Source: Hedera helix | Taxonomy: Eukaryota; Streptophyta; Magnoliopsida; Apiales; Araliaceae | Assembly (NCBI GenBank): GCA_947179155.2 | Contig: OX359286.1 | Location: 14,742,913-14,806,912 of the forward strand | Direction: 5' to 3' | DNA length: 64,000 bases | In this document: one piece after another, positions 22,363-35,000 of the stretch | How the letters are laid out: each line of letters begins with the position of its first letter | Numbering within the stretch: the first letter of the stretch is position 1 | Program-made: the position numbers and the translations under genes | Notes under the pieces: generated by a model | Told to the model about the DNA's origin: nothing | Seen by the model: only the letters and a program-made list of their open reading frames with translations | Database searches by the model: none

Positions 22363-25240
22363 TGTTATTCCTAGAGGGCGCAAAAAGGGATCTAGAAGGG
22401 GGTTGAATATATTACTTTTATAATTAAATCTCAATTATCAAATTCTTTTCATCATATAATTGCATTAAAATTGTTGATTTGATAAAATACCCCTTCTTGA
22501 TCTAAGTTATTAAATTTGCAGTTTGAGTTTTAAGATAGGTTTCATAAATTCCATATTACAAGATATAAAATGATTTAAGCAGTTATGAAAGTTATGACAA
22601 TTATAAAACAAACATAAATTAAATAAGAGACAATGACACAGAGATTTTTTAAGTGGTTTGGAGCATAAAGATCTCCCATTCCATTCTTTTGCACTTAAGT
22701 AATCCACTAAGGATATTCTCATTTATTATAATTAGATCACTCAAATCTGTTATAACACTGAATCACTAAGATTTCTTCGAGTCACTAAGTCTTGGAATAG
22801 GTCACTACAACCAGGTTTACTCAGAACCACACCAATTGGACACTAAGTCTGACCCACACAGGGGTCTAATTCACTTAAAATCAGGCGAGTCATTAAGTCT
22901 CGTCTTTTTGTTATTGATGAAGGTGTTTGAGGTGTTGCTAAGTTGCCATTAAGTTCATCCCCCTCTGATAGAACTTAGCAGCTGAGTGATTCCTTCTTGA
23001 CATTGATCTCTGATGTTATAAAAATTGCTCTCTTAATCGATCCTCCAAAGTATGTATTAACTTGGGTTGATGATATGTTCATTTTACAAATCGATTTTCT
23101 TCTCATTTTTATTCTCCTTTGAACTATACGATTTGAAAGTTCAGTTCACTCTCTCTCTTTTTCTTTTTTTATTCTTCGCCCCCTTTTTTCTTCTCTTTTT
23201 TTTAATTTCAAATGAGAGCTTATATTTATAGAGAGGGAGATGTTTGCTTCCTTGCCCATTATAGAGTAGTTATTACTTCATTTAATGTCCTGATCTTAAA
23301 AGATCTCTGATGTCAGCTTTCATAGATAAGTGTCAACTTGCTTTCAACTCTATCATCATTTTTAGTATGCTAAAAATGGTAATCATGTGAATGACATCAT
23401 ATTGTACATCTTTTCCTAATCTCCATCATAAGCATCCAACGGTCGACTGGTATTTCATAATTAAACTAGCCAGTAGACACGAACATGCTCTGATTTTCAG
23501 ATTTTAACTTTGCCTTAGAGAAATTGCATCGGGTTCTTCAATCTGTGACATGTTCGTTTTTAGTAATCTGACAGCTTTCACTCTGCACAATGAACTAGTC
23601 GTATAATGTGCATTCTGTAATACAATTAGTGCTTCAATACAACTTTTGTTTTTATATGTTCTTCCTTCTTTTATACGATCATATTTGTATAATGTGAACT
23701 AAATTCTTCTATCTACCTTGTCATAGTCTTTGGCTTACAATACGATCAGCTCATTGTTCTGCTCTACTATTTGTATTGCATTCTTCAGCTTTACGATTTA
23801 TAGACTTTACAATCCTCTTGCTCTGTAATCAACTCTACGAGCTCGAAGCTTTATAATCTGCTTTACGATACACTCTGTAGTTGTGCTTCTGTCTTCATCT
23901 TTCAGTTTCAGAATTTGATAGACATTCTTAGTTCACTTCTTGAGAACTAGACTTTGATCTTCAATTCTTCATAAGCACATTTTATTTCTGCTTAATCAAT
24001 TCCCCTTTACTTGATCATTTATTGTTTGTTGTACTTTACTTCTTCTTCTTGTGAGCAGTTCCCCCTTACTTTGAGCATTTATCATTTACAGGATTATGAT
24101 CTCCACTAAATCTCTTGTCAGTACATTCCTGTAGTAGTAGAGATCGTGTCTTTTTCTTCTTCTTCTAGTAAGCTAGCTATCGTTGATTCGTACATTGCTC
24201 CTTATCTCTTGCTAGCTTTCCTCAGACTTTTTTTTTTGCAGAAGAGCTCTTTGCTAAGATCATTCAAATCATGTGTCGTAGTGATTCAGTCTCTCAATCC
24301 CTTGGGCATTAAGTTCACTGATGGGTATGACACAGAGTCAACTCATCAATGTAGTAACTCTGCATTTTGAAGTTGCTCATCTATATTAGTAACTCAACAA
24401 TTTAAGGATATTATGTTCAACTTCATTCTATGATCTTGAGTACTTGACTTGTTCAGCACCTGAGCTTCCCTTTCTATTTCTTCTGCTATAGTCATTTGAC
24501 TTTACTGTGTTGTGATGAGTTTTCTTGACAGAACTCTACAAACTTTTACATTACATTAATCTCATGAGATGGTTTGCTCTTTCTGATACTTTTTCTTAGT
24601 GAAGTATGTCTGATTTGTCCAATTTTGTATCCAAGCATTTTCCTCTTACTTCATTTTACTTAGCACAAGGTCAATTAACCTCTTCATTTGGTTTGTTCAA
24701 CTTTATCCTTAGTGGTCTTGACTTGATAGTAAGCATCTTCCTCATTATTTTTCTTCTGCTACTATGTTATGCGATCTTCTTCTTTCAAGTTATGCTTCCT
24801 TCAACGATTTGTCAGTTCTTTACTTGATAGTTCTGCCATCGTAAATTCAGCCATATTACTTGATAATCTGACTTGCTTTATGAAGTGAGTTGATCCTTGT
24901 CATAGAGTCTGTGTTAGGTTTCTTGTTCTTCGATTAGGGCTACCATACGTTTAAAAATTTAAGACGATCAAGTCTTTTATACAATCTTCCTTCTATGATT
25001 TTATCTGATTGATATACAAACTTAACTTTGTAGATCTTGCTTATTCTATGATTTCTTTAGTGACTACAACCTTCCATACGATTTCTGAGCATACTCTGCG
25101 AACTCAAGATGAATCTCTCGATTGTTCAAGACATTTGTGATTTCCTATAGTCTACACATTCAATTTTCTTTATAGATCAACCTAACAAGTTTAATCTTCT
25201 AATCTAAGTCCTTGTACATTAATATATAATGTCGTTGGCA
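22363..25240 (-). mobile_element. Probable SIRE/Maximus-like Ty1/copia LTR
   Basis: The inner boundary begins TGTTATTCCTAGAGGGCGCA, next to the primer-binding site. The terminal CTAGAAGGGGGTTGAATATA word is characteristic of SIRE-type copia LTRs. The body is noncoding and T-rich on the plus strand. The outer boundary is not sharply visible. I place it near 25,240, before a short spacer leading to another LTR at 25,305. Open frames inside are short and carry no domains. Confidence 0.5.
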
Positions 25241-25304
25241 TAGTGTCTACTTCTTTATTATGTTCATTTCATTGCATTACATAAACATAACAAATAGGGG
25301 CATC

Positions 25305-26584
25305 TGTAGACACTCAAAATTTTGCACCTGTCTTCTAACCATGGCAGGGGGAAAATCTTCATTTCACCTAGACACACAAGAAAGGATAGCGAACCTCAAT
25401 ACGTGTATTCAAAGTTGTCACAACAAGCTACGATCGAAGGTATTGCGATAATTCATGTGCATCGAATTACGCAAGGCAAAATGATTGACTAACCAACATC
25501 ATTAGGAGGATGTTTATACTTTTTGCTCTATCTTCATAAATTCAAAGTTGGTCGAGCCCTATGTCATTACGTAGCCCTCAGAAAAAGCTTTTCATAAGGG
25601 TATGGTATGTCTCCTAACTCTTCCCGGATTGTAAGTTACGGACGTTTTAGCAAAAGTACAAAAAATCGATGGTGTGGCACGAGAACCAAGGCTGTGGGGG
25701 CTGTGGCCAAGCCCAGAAGCTAGAAAAGCCTGATTTCAATTTATTTGTAAAAATGAGCCATTTTTAGAGAGAAGGTCCAATCCTAGAGAGAGAACATGTT
25801 ATTTTAGAGAGAATGTCCAATCCTAGAGAGAGAACATGTTATTTTAGAGAGAGAAAGTGCTAGGAAAACTTAGATCTAGTATATTCTCATCAATCTTTAG
25901 TCTAAATAGCAAGATTCATTGAATATTTTAGCTCAAGGCAGCCATTTTCACCGATCCGAAATTGAAAAATTCAATCTCTGTACATTTCTACCTAGATCTA
26001 ATATAGATCTATTGTTAGATATGAATTTTATGATGTTTTGTGATTAAAGATTCGATCTATTTGTGTTATATATATATATATATCAAATCTAGCCTTTTCA
26101 ATATATTACGATACTAAAGATGTGATCTTTACTTGATTTAACTATAAGGATCTATCATTTTCGATACATTATGATGTTAAAGATTCAATTCTTACTACAT
26201 TTAACCATAGATTTAATATAGATCTAATATTTTCAGCCTACTACGATACTAAAGATTCAATTTTTAACTTATATATGTCCTATCTTTGGTAGATCTACTA
26301 GATTATCGGATTAGGGATAGCTAGAGAGGATCTCGCATGAATGATATTTCTTCCTTGCCTCCCGATGATATCCTTTTAATTATTTTATCGATATTTTATA
26401 TATTTAGCTCCCTTTTTATCGAATGTTTTATTCGGGAGTTAAATTATTTTTACTACAAGGTTAACCGCATACCCCATCCTGGATCTGTATTTAGTGATAA
26501 GCGGATCCTACCTTTTAGCCAATCAGGACTCCATTACCAGGGAACGAAATATTAGCCAATCTAAGATACATTGTCGGTTAGATC
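25305..26584 (+). mobile_element. Start of a Ty3/gypsy (Tat-like) LTR
   Basis: TGTAGACACTCAAAATTTTG follows a short polypurine-like tract (AAATAGGGGCATC, 25,292-25,304), the usual 5' edge of Tat-type gypsy LTRs. The sequence to 26,584 is noncoding (near-duplicate words GAGAGAGAACATGTTATTTTAGAGAGA at 25,790-25,850). It is interrupted at 26,590 by a solo LTR and continues after 28,269. The right end is not identified. Confidence 0.45.
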
Positions 26585-26589
26585 CTTAT

Positions 26590-28264
26590 TGTGATGCCCC
26601 CAAATCCGGGTCTCTTAAACCATGGGTTCGGTGCCCACGTTACTATTCTACCCTGTCATCACATCGATTCATGCTGAATAAATTCACTTAATTTACATTC
26701 ATACATAACTATCCCAAGTTCTACATACCTTTATACATACACATCTGTACCTGTCATATTACAAAAAGATAATATTTACAATTACAACAATTCTTTATCT
26801 AAGCCTTCATGGTTGGCTGGCCTTTCCCTTTCCTTTATCCCATATCCGACCCCTCGACTTTCTCAGGTTTAGCTGAAATATCATGTTTGAAAGGCAAGAG
26901 TGAGCATAAAATAGCTCAGCAAGTACATAACAAAATGATGACATGATATTTCGAAATGGTGAAGGAAAATCATTTATAATGAAACTAAATTATTTACGAT
27001 TGAATGAATCCTTTGAAATAAGCTGGTTCATTTACCATAGTCTGAAGTATTTACAATGAGTTTATGCCAATAACAGTTCAATGAATGAACATAAGAAATA
27101 TACATCATAAGCTTTGCATAATTATCTGAAAATATGGAATTTGTTTGTTGTACAGTCATAAAACCAAGAACATGTTTAGAACAATATCAATCATAAGGAC
27201 TGATACTGCCCAGGTTTAGTCACAAGACTGCTTATCAATTTAGATGTGTACTCTGGGTGATCAGCCCATCGTACTTTTATATTGTACACAACATAAACAT
27301 CTAGCGACGTAACCACGCCATAAAATTATTTTCCTTTATCTTTTACTCCCCTTTATCAAGGTTGTTCTATTACAGCATATCATAGAGTCTGCACCACAGC
27401 AATGTGGATTGGAGCACATACCAATAAACATCTGAATACAACATATATCATCATATATGTCTAGACGGAATCAAGATTGGCATCGACCTTTTACGAAACA
27501 GTTCAATGGTGAATGAACTTTACATGATCATATGAATGCATAACATGAATAGCTGTTCAATGAACTACTAATAGAAGTTCAGTTAAAAGACTTGCCTTTG
27601 TCCTCGTCTATCTCAATTGGAAAAATCTTATCCCGATTGAGTCCTTCTTTGTGCTCTCTTTCTTCTTGCTATAAACCCTGCTAATGCTAGATTCTTCACC
27701 TTGATGGCCTTATATGCCTCCTTTGAACACTTCCTCCTTGAGATTTTCTTAAGTTTTATGGAACCCTAGCTCCTTTCTCTCTTTCTCTCTTGAACACTCT
27801 TGCTAGCACTCTTAAAATGAATTAACTTGAACTTAGCTAACTTGGCTTATACTTGCTTGATATATACATACACAAATTGTATATATCTTGCCAACACTTA
27901 ACCATATACTAGTTAAGCTTAACCATACATGGTTAAGGACAATCATGGTATTTCACATTACCAAGTATGGACATAATAGTCATTGAACCACTTTAGGACA
28001 CATGACATTTCATTACTTGTTAAGGGCAACATGGTCATTAGTCTAAAAATCTAGAGAATCTATTCTCCTTTATTTCATAATTTGCTCAACTTCAATCCAA
28101 TTCAAGCCCTTTTCGATACAAACTTGTTTTATTAAACTTGAGTTTTATTCCTCAATTAAATAATCCATAATTGACTTGTCCCAAAACATTTGTCACACAT
28201 TAAAATATTTATTTCCATGGATAAATTATTAATTTATAATATTTCGAATTGGCATATCATTACA
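26590..28264 (-). mobile_element. Solo LTR, 1.7 kb, with perfect CTTAT target duplication
   Basis: It starts TGTGATGCCCCCAAATCCGG and ends TTGGCATATCATTACA, flanked by CTTAT at 26585-26589 and 28265-28269. It carries the family core in reverse (GCAAGAGTGAGCA, near 26,900) and GGGTGATCAGCC at 27,254, the counterpart of AGGGGATCAGCC in the larger copies. It is noncoding and shorter than its 3.4-4.4 kb relatives, lacking the long AT palindrome zone. Confidence 0.88.
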
Positions 28265-28269
28265 CTTAT

Positions 28270-29945
28270 TGCGTCATCGCATGGATCTAATTTTACTATG
28301 ATTTTATTATGATATTATTATGATTTTATTACAATATTATGATTTCGTTTCGATTTTTATGATTTTCATTATGTGAGCCTAGGAAGGAAGTCAATGCCCT
28401 TAACTATCAATTTAAAAGATATTGATGGAAGTTCGACAATGGACAATCTTTACGGATGTAGTATTTACAATTCCATTGTCTTGTAAAATGTAAATCTTGG
28501 GCCTTAAAGTGACATCAAGAATCTCGAAAGATGGATTTTAGGCCCCGTAATAGTGGAAATTTTATTTGGTGTTTAGGACTATTTTGATGACTTACATACC
28601 CGTAGATAGCTTCAAACTTATTTTGCGATGTATTAGTTTTATCTTTCAACACAAAAAGGCAATTTTGGAACAAAATTGATAAAGCTTTTATAAAATTGAA
28701 TCAAACTAGGTTATTAGATCCACTCTTAAGATTAAAATTAGAAGTAGCGGAAGACCTTGATTCCTATTTGATGAAGTATTTGAAAAAGTGTTTTCTCCAA
28801 ACGTCAATCAAAATATTTTATCTAAACAAAATATAAAAAAATGAAGTTCTCTTTAAATGATCAAACCCTTCGTGTATAGGCCCAAAGAGGTTCGAAGTTG
28901 CTTTCAACATAACGCACTTCTCACGATTTCGATTTCAAAATTAACTGACAATATTCTAAATTATCTACTAAATCACACAAACATTCACGTACACATACAC
29001 ATATTTCTTATTTCAAATGCATTTTAAGGAAAGCATTAAGAAAGCAATAACCGTGTTTTCACGATAGTCGGAGGTGCCTAACACCTTCCCCTCGCTTAAG
29101 CAAGTCCCCGAACTCTATGAATCTCGGTTGCATACCAATTAATCGGAGTCACGTATGGGCCATCTCGATTGCAAAAAATCTAAAAATTCGGATGAGTTGA
29201 TACATCCATTTAAACTTTTACCAACTAGCAGCTTTGGTCAACCGGCCAATTATTAAAATCAACCTTTCAAAACCTCGTCGACGTTTATGCCAACTTTTCC
29301 TAAAAATACTCCTTTAACGAAACAAATAACAATATAATAAAATAAAAATGGCACTTTAGGGAAAACCAAAATCCTCGGCGTCGACAATAGCGCGACACAA
29401 GATTTTAACAATTATCACTATAGTAAACTAAGTGGTTGTTAAACCAAGCACAAATATCCTGCTCATACAAAGGTTTGTACAATTCAACTACTAACATGAG
29501 TTTTCAATTGAAATTCAACACATCTCTAACTTTCTCTTCGCTTAATACGAATTTTCTAAATTCGTATTTTATCACTTATAACTCTTTATGAGTTCATCTT
29601 TCTCTGATTCTACTAATACGTAGACATTCACTATAGATCACTTTACGATCTGATAGCACTCTTTCTTCTTATCAAAAATCTTATCATATGATATCTCTTA
29701 TCATTTCTTTTAATCTACATTATTGGCATCAAGTAACTCCTGATCCTCTTCTTTTCATTCTCTTATATCTCTTCATGATCCTGCTTTGGATCTTCTCATA
29801 CATATTTTAACTTATTCTTTACTTATGAATTTTTTAAATTTATCTTTTACTACTCAAACTCTATTCAAGTTTATTTATTACCATCTTCAAATTCTCTCTA
29901 CAGTTATAGCCTAAAGTACTATTACCTAAGGTTTATAACCTATCA
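28270..29945. other. Noncoding repetitive stretch, element identity unresolved
   Basis: It continues the Tat-like LTR interrupted at 26,590. Near 29,060-29,100 the plus strand reads GGTGCCTAACACCTTCCCC, a word I associate with Tat/Ogre-type gypsy leaders on the opposite strand. The part 29,460-29,945 is the leader next to the primer-binding site at 29,946. No open frame with a recognisable domain was found. Confidence 0.35.
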
Positions 29946-29957
29946 GCTCTGATACCA
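29946..29957 (-). other. Intact initiator-Met primer-binding site
   Basis: The minus strand reads TGGTATCAGAGC, a perfect match to the standard plant complement of the initiator-methionine tRNA 3' end. It lies three bases from the LTR edge at 29,961. The internal region it would prime lies to the left. Confidence 0.85.
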
Positions 29958-30540
29958 TTTTGTAACACCCCCAAAATCCATGTATTCGCTACAGTCGATC
30001 ATGTGCGTTAATATACAACCTCTTTCATACAATTTACAACATTCATCAACAATATAATTGATAAAACTCATTTTATTCAAAAACTTACAACATTTATTTG
30101 CTGCAGAATCGTAGTCTTTACTATTTCTCAACACTTCTCAAAATCATATACCATATGATTCATTCTAATACACTTTAAAATCATATACATAATAATTTAA
30201 TCCAATACATTCTTTATGAGTATAACTTTACTCACAATTTCATACAAAATTCTTCCCTATAATTTCAATATCTCTTAAAATCTTACGATTACAAAACATA
30301 ACTTGATACTGAAGTTTTACATTGATGGTTCAAACTATATACAGTTCAGAACAACAGTTAACCTAACAATTCTTCTACTCGTTAACTTTTCTCTGCCCTT
30401 GCCATTAGTGACCCTTTCAGACTTCTCAGTTTTAGCTAAAAAAGTTTAATTAAGCAAGAATGAGCAATCACATTTAAATTAAAATGTACCTTAGACTTAG
30501 GTTGTACATTAAATCCCCCACACACACATACATATATATG

Positions 30541-30718
30541 TAATGCACTACAATTGGCTTAATATAAAATTCATTATGCCATTACATATATTTTACATAT
30601 AATGCGCATCCATTGGGCTTAAGATATAATTCATTAGGCCATTACATATATTTTACATATAATGCGCATCCATTGGGCTTAAGATATAATTCATTAGGCC
30701 ATTAAATATATTACATAT
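30541..30718. repeat. Three 60-bp tandem units
   Basis: Units start at 30541, 30601 and 30661. The second and third agree over their first 44 bases, and the first differs at about nine positions. Each contains TTGGGCTTAAGATATAATTC or a close variant. Confidence 0.9.
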
Positions 30719-31045
30719 AATATATGTAACATATTACAATATTGGGCCTATTTAATTCCCTCATTTATTAGTTAAATAAAATACATATATTAATCCACTA
30801 ATGTTGGGCTTATTTAATTCAACCTTAGTTCATCATTAATACTTTGCCACACAAGGCTCCCCATTCAAGCTATATTAATTTATAATATAAGTTTTAACTT
30901 TAATCTCAATTAATTAATATTAATTAATTAATCCGCTTGACTTCCTTTACTATTTCTTAGTTAACTCAAGCTAATTTAATTTATTAGCTCGTTTAACTAT
31001 TAACTCTCATCTCAAACATATATATATATATATATATATTCGGTT

Positions 31046-31475
31046 ACATCATAAACACCTCATATTATTCAAATAAAATTTATTTCATGGTTTAGCCCAC
31101 TAGTTTAATAAACTCTTGTTTGGCTAATAAATAAATACATTACTTGTATATTTATTTATAGGGTACTTTAATTACGTACAATAATTTTTCATTGCATTAT
31201 TTCTTTGCTTAGCCCAATTAATATGTTAGTTTATTAACACACCAACCTCATTTCATACTTACATCATAAACACCTCACATTATTCGAATAAAATTTATTT
31301 CTTGGTTTAGCCCACTAGTCTAATAAACTCTTGTTTGGCTAATAAATAAATACATTACTTATATATTTATTTATAGGGTACTTTAATTGCGTACAATAAT
31401 TTTCCATTGCATTATTTCTTTGCTTAGCCCAATTAATATGTTAGTTTATTAATACACCAACCTCATTCCATACAT
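31046..31475. repeat. 215-bp direct tandem duplication
   Basis: Copies at 31046-31260 and 31261-31475 differ at only about ten positions. They are preceded by a (TA)n tract at 31,017-31,040. Confidence 0.9.
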
Positions 31476-31696
31476 GTACAATATACAAAAATTTATCTTG
31501 TTATACCTACATATATTTATACATTAGTTTCGTTTCGTTTAATAAAATATCATTCTTCATATTTTCTATCTCAAAAAAATAATATCACTAGTATATTTAA
31601 ACTAGTTTACACAATAATATTCTATTATAATCTTTCATTTACAAAATTCCTACATAGTTCTCATTTAAATACGTTCTGAAAATTCAGATCGTCACA

Positions 31697-32064
31697 TTCT
31701 TTCCCCCTTATAAGGATTTTGTCCCCGGAATCACAACTACCGAACATTCTTATTCGGTTTACTTCTAAACTCTCATATATCCATTTTCGCCAAATTATCT
31801 CAACACATGTATTATATTATTTCCTTATCTAAGGATCATAGTACTTTTCAATCGCCTTAATCATTTAAGATCGTATTTATTAACTTCATAAATATTCAGG
31901 ATATTACATCCACAATCATAATTGGGTCTTCTTTTCTAGAAATTATTTCTCATTGGACTAACCTTTTATATTATATGTGTCATGATTACCACTGAAGTGG
32001 TTTTCATTCTTGGCATGACGATTGCCTTCTCAATGGCTCTCATTGTTTCAATGATTGCTGCCAT
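31697..32064 (-). other. Polypurine tract and 3' internal remnant of a gypsy element
   Basis: On the minus strand, AAGGGGGAAAGAA (31697-31709) is a polypurine tract immediately before the LTR. Upstream of it, GGGGACAAAATCC is the usual 3' end of the integrase-encoding region. The rest to 32,064 is a decayed internal sequence with no continuous frame. It is cut by the solo LTR at 32,065, and gag of the same orientation resumes at 36,478, so most of pol has been lost. Confidence 0.6.
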
Positions 32065-35000
32065 TGTAATATCCTGAATATTGACAATATTTCTTTTGAG
32101 AAAATTTTAGTTGATTAAATAAAGGTTAGAGATTTAACTTAGTTTTGAGAAGGAAAAATGTGTAGAGAAATGATTAAAATATTTTAACCCAATATAAGTG
32201 TTAGGAATTAAATATGAATAATTAAGAGTTAATGAATATAATATTTATATTCATTAAAATAGTGATATTATTTCTTGAAATAGGAAATAAGAAGGAGATT
32301 TTAATTAATCAAAACAAAGCTATGTATAAATATACATAGGTATGGTAGGATAATATTTGTATTGTATACATGTATGGAATGAGTTTTATGTGTTAATAAC
32401 TTAACACATTAATTGGGCTAATTAAGCTAAGAATTTATGCAATGGAAAATTATTGCATACAATTGAAGCGAGGGAACAAATAAATATATAGGTGATGTAT
32501 TTACTTATTAACCAATTAAGAAATGTCATAATTAATGGAATAAAAAGGAAAGCCATGTAATTAATTAATTAATTACATGAAATATGGGTTAAAATTATGT
32601 AAATAATTAACTAGATTAAATGATGACTTTGGATGGCTAGGTAAAAGTTTAATTAATTAAGTAATTAACTTAATTAATATGGTGAGAATAATATTCAGAT
32701 ATTATAATAAATAATTTAATTTATTAATTAACAAGGAGTGGATAATTAATTGATGGGGTAATTTTACTAATGCCCAATCGAATTAATTATTTAAAGCTTA
32801 AAAACCGTGTTAGCCATGTTGCATTTGTTCAACAATGTTGTAGCTAAAAGGGTGTAGTAAGATATGTTTATAGCTTGTGGATATATATATATAATATTGA
32901 TATATAGAAGCTATTATTGCAACTAAGAGAATATGTGAGACTGCAAGAAACATAACTTATTTATATGTTCGAGACCATTTCGTCAGCCTATGGGGTAATA
33001 AAAAGAGAACCTAATAGCTAGACTAAAGAGTGGGACCCAAGAGCATTGCTTATATTATTTATATAAGGAACTATAGATGTAATTCTTCACCACATTCGGC
33101 AGCCAGGAATGGGGAAAATTAAGTTGCTTAGGTAGTATGTGGGGTCCCCAACTTTGTTACTTATATAATGTATATAGATAGAGATTATATATATTGGATG
33201 AGACTTGTTTTGGATAACAAGTGGGCAAAATGATGGCCCAAAATACAGTAGCCTTATTGCTCCTTTTTCCAGCCCATTCTCGGCAACCATTACATTTACA
33301 TGACCAAAATTCAAGCAGCCCAAATAGGAGGTTTGTGTTGCACGAATTTTGTCTTCAGGTGACTCTTAATTTGGGCCAAGAAGTGACTGAAGAGGAGTAT
33401 TTTGGCTCTTGTGATGGGATGGTGTAGAAGTCGGCTATAGAAAGAGCTAATGTAGGGGTCAAGCTAAGCTAATAATCCTATGCTAAGAGGGGTCAAGCTA
33501 GGGACTCTAATAGGGGTCAAGCTAACAGAGGGGCTATGCTAGGGACTCTACACGACTGGAAGAGGGAAAAGAATACCCCAAATTATAACCAATCCTTTCA
33601 TGATATTCAGCCTTTATTTTTTTTTCATCTGCCAAGTGTAAGAAAAGAAACTAGAGAGATTATAGAGAGAGGGAACCCAGGAGGTTGAAGAAAAAGAAGA
33701 GCAGATTTGGCATCTCCTCCTTACAACCGAGAGTACTAACAAGATCAAGGCTAAAGCAAAGTGAACAATCTCACACCTAAACTCTTAAAGCAACTTGTAA
33801 TCATATTCATGTATGTTGGTGCTTGGTAAATGATTGGGTTGTGGATTGTTGCTGTGAATGAGGATCATGGTGGATCCATGGAGAGACAAGGCTGGCAGGA
33901 GCTATATGTAGTTACCTGTATGAGTCAACATGATCATTAAATATGATGTCTGGCATATGTTTGTTAAAAGTTCTGTGAGAACTTAAGTTGTAAGATTTGT
34001 TAAGGACCATGTTCCAATTAAATGGAAATCTGTAAGATAGAGAGTTATGATGTTATATATCATCTTAACAGTCTAACTAAACCAAAAAGGATATGATTTT
34101 GCCAAGTGTGAATGTCATTTTTACAAACTAATGAAGGAATGAAAGATGTTTATTAAAATATGAACATGATAACTTTATTTAAAACTAATTACATATTTGA
34201 ATTTATGGGATGTTAGAGAATTGATCTGGGCAGAAAAACAATGGAAAGTTTGTTAGAAAATCTGCACAGTTGTCGAAGAAAATGACCGAAAAATATTTTT
34301 TGACCAACTTTTTGAGAGAGCCCGTTTCTCTATGTTAGATGTAGAATTTGAAAAAAAATTGTATTAGAAAGTTGTATAGAATTAAATTTCATGTGAAATG
34401 TACATAAAATTCATAATTTTCGGATAAGTAGTTTAATTTCTATAAATTTTTGAAGTTTCAGCACTTTGAAAAATTATAATTAATTACCAAAAATTTGTGT
34501 TGAGCTGAAATATTTTTACTGTAATCTTATAATATTATTTAAGAATTACTAAAAATGTTTGGTGATTTATTGAAGAGCATAGGTATTTATCGTTCTTTTT
34601 AAGCCATTTAAAATTAGTTTTAAAATAGTGAGAATTCGTAGAAAATGTTGTGAATAGTGAAAAATTATGAAATTTGGTAAAAATTATTATAATAATATAA
34701 GATAAATATTGATGGTGTTTTGAGGATATAAAAATATGCTGAGTTATTATTTCTATTTTGAAACTATTAAATGATAGTTTTTATAAAATGAAAATAGTTA
34801 TAGAAATTGTCGGATAATCCGAAAAATGTGACAAGTGGTTAAAATGTCTAGAATAATATTTTAAAAACTTAAAATGTTGAACCATGATTTTTGGTTACTT
34901 ATATTTTGATAAATGATTTAAGCTTTGATGTTATAAAGTCCATAAATCAAGCAAGCTTAAGAATCTATTTTAAACTCTACATGGGTATATGATAATAAAT

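Larger units (their letters stand above)
29961..31696 (-). mobile_element. LTR joined to both a primer-binding site and a polypurine tract
   Basis: It runs from TGTAACACCCCCAAAATCC to AATTCAGATCGTCACA (1.74 kb). On the left it abuts an intact primer-binding site, as a 5' LTR should. On the right it abuts a polypurine tract, as a 3' LTR should. A normal element has these on different LTRs, so this copy links two internal regions. Inside are three 60-bp tandem units (30541-30718) and a 215-bp tandem duplication (31046-31475). It shares the core (near 30,455) with the other gypsy LTRs. Confidence 0.75.

Noticed and set aside
24146..24827. Hydrophobic open frames that might be membrane proteins
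   Set aside because: They lie in a T-rich noncoding LTR. Leu/Phe/Ser enrichment follows from base composition.
33221..33427. Frames on both strands at 33.1-33.4 kb as a small gene
   Set aside because: They are inside a bounded solo LTR, overlap on opposite strands, and show no domain.
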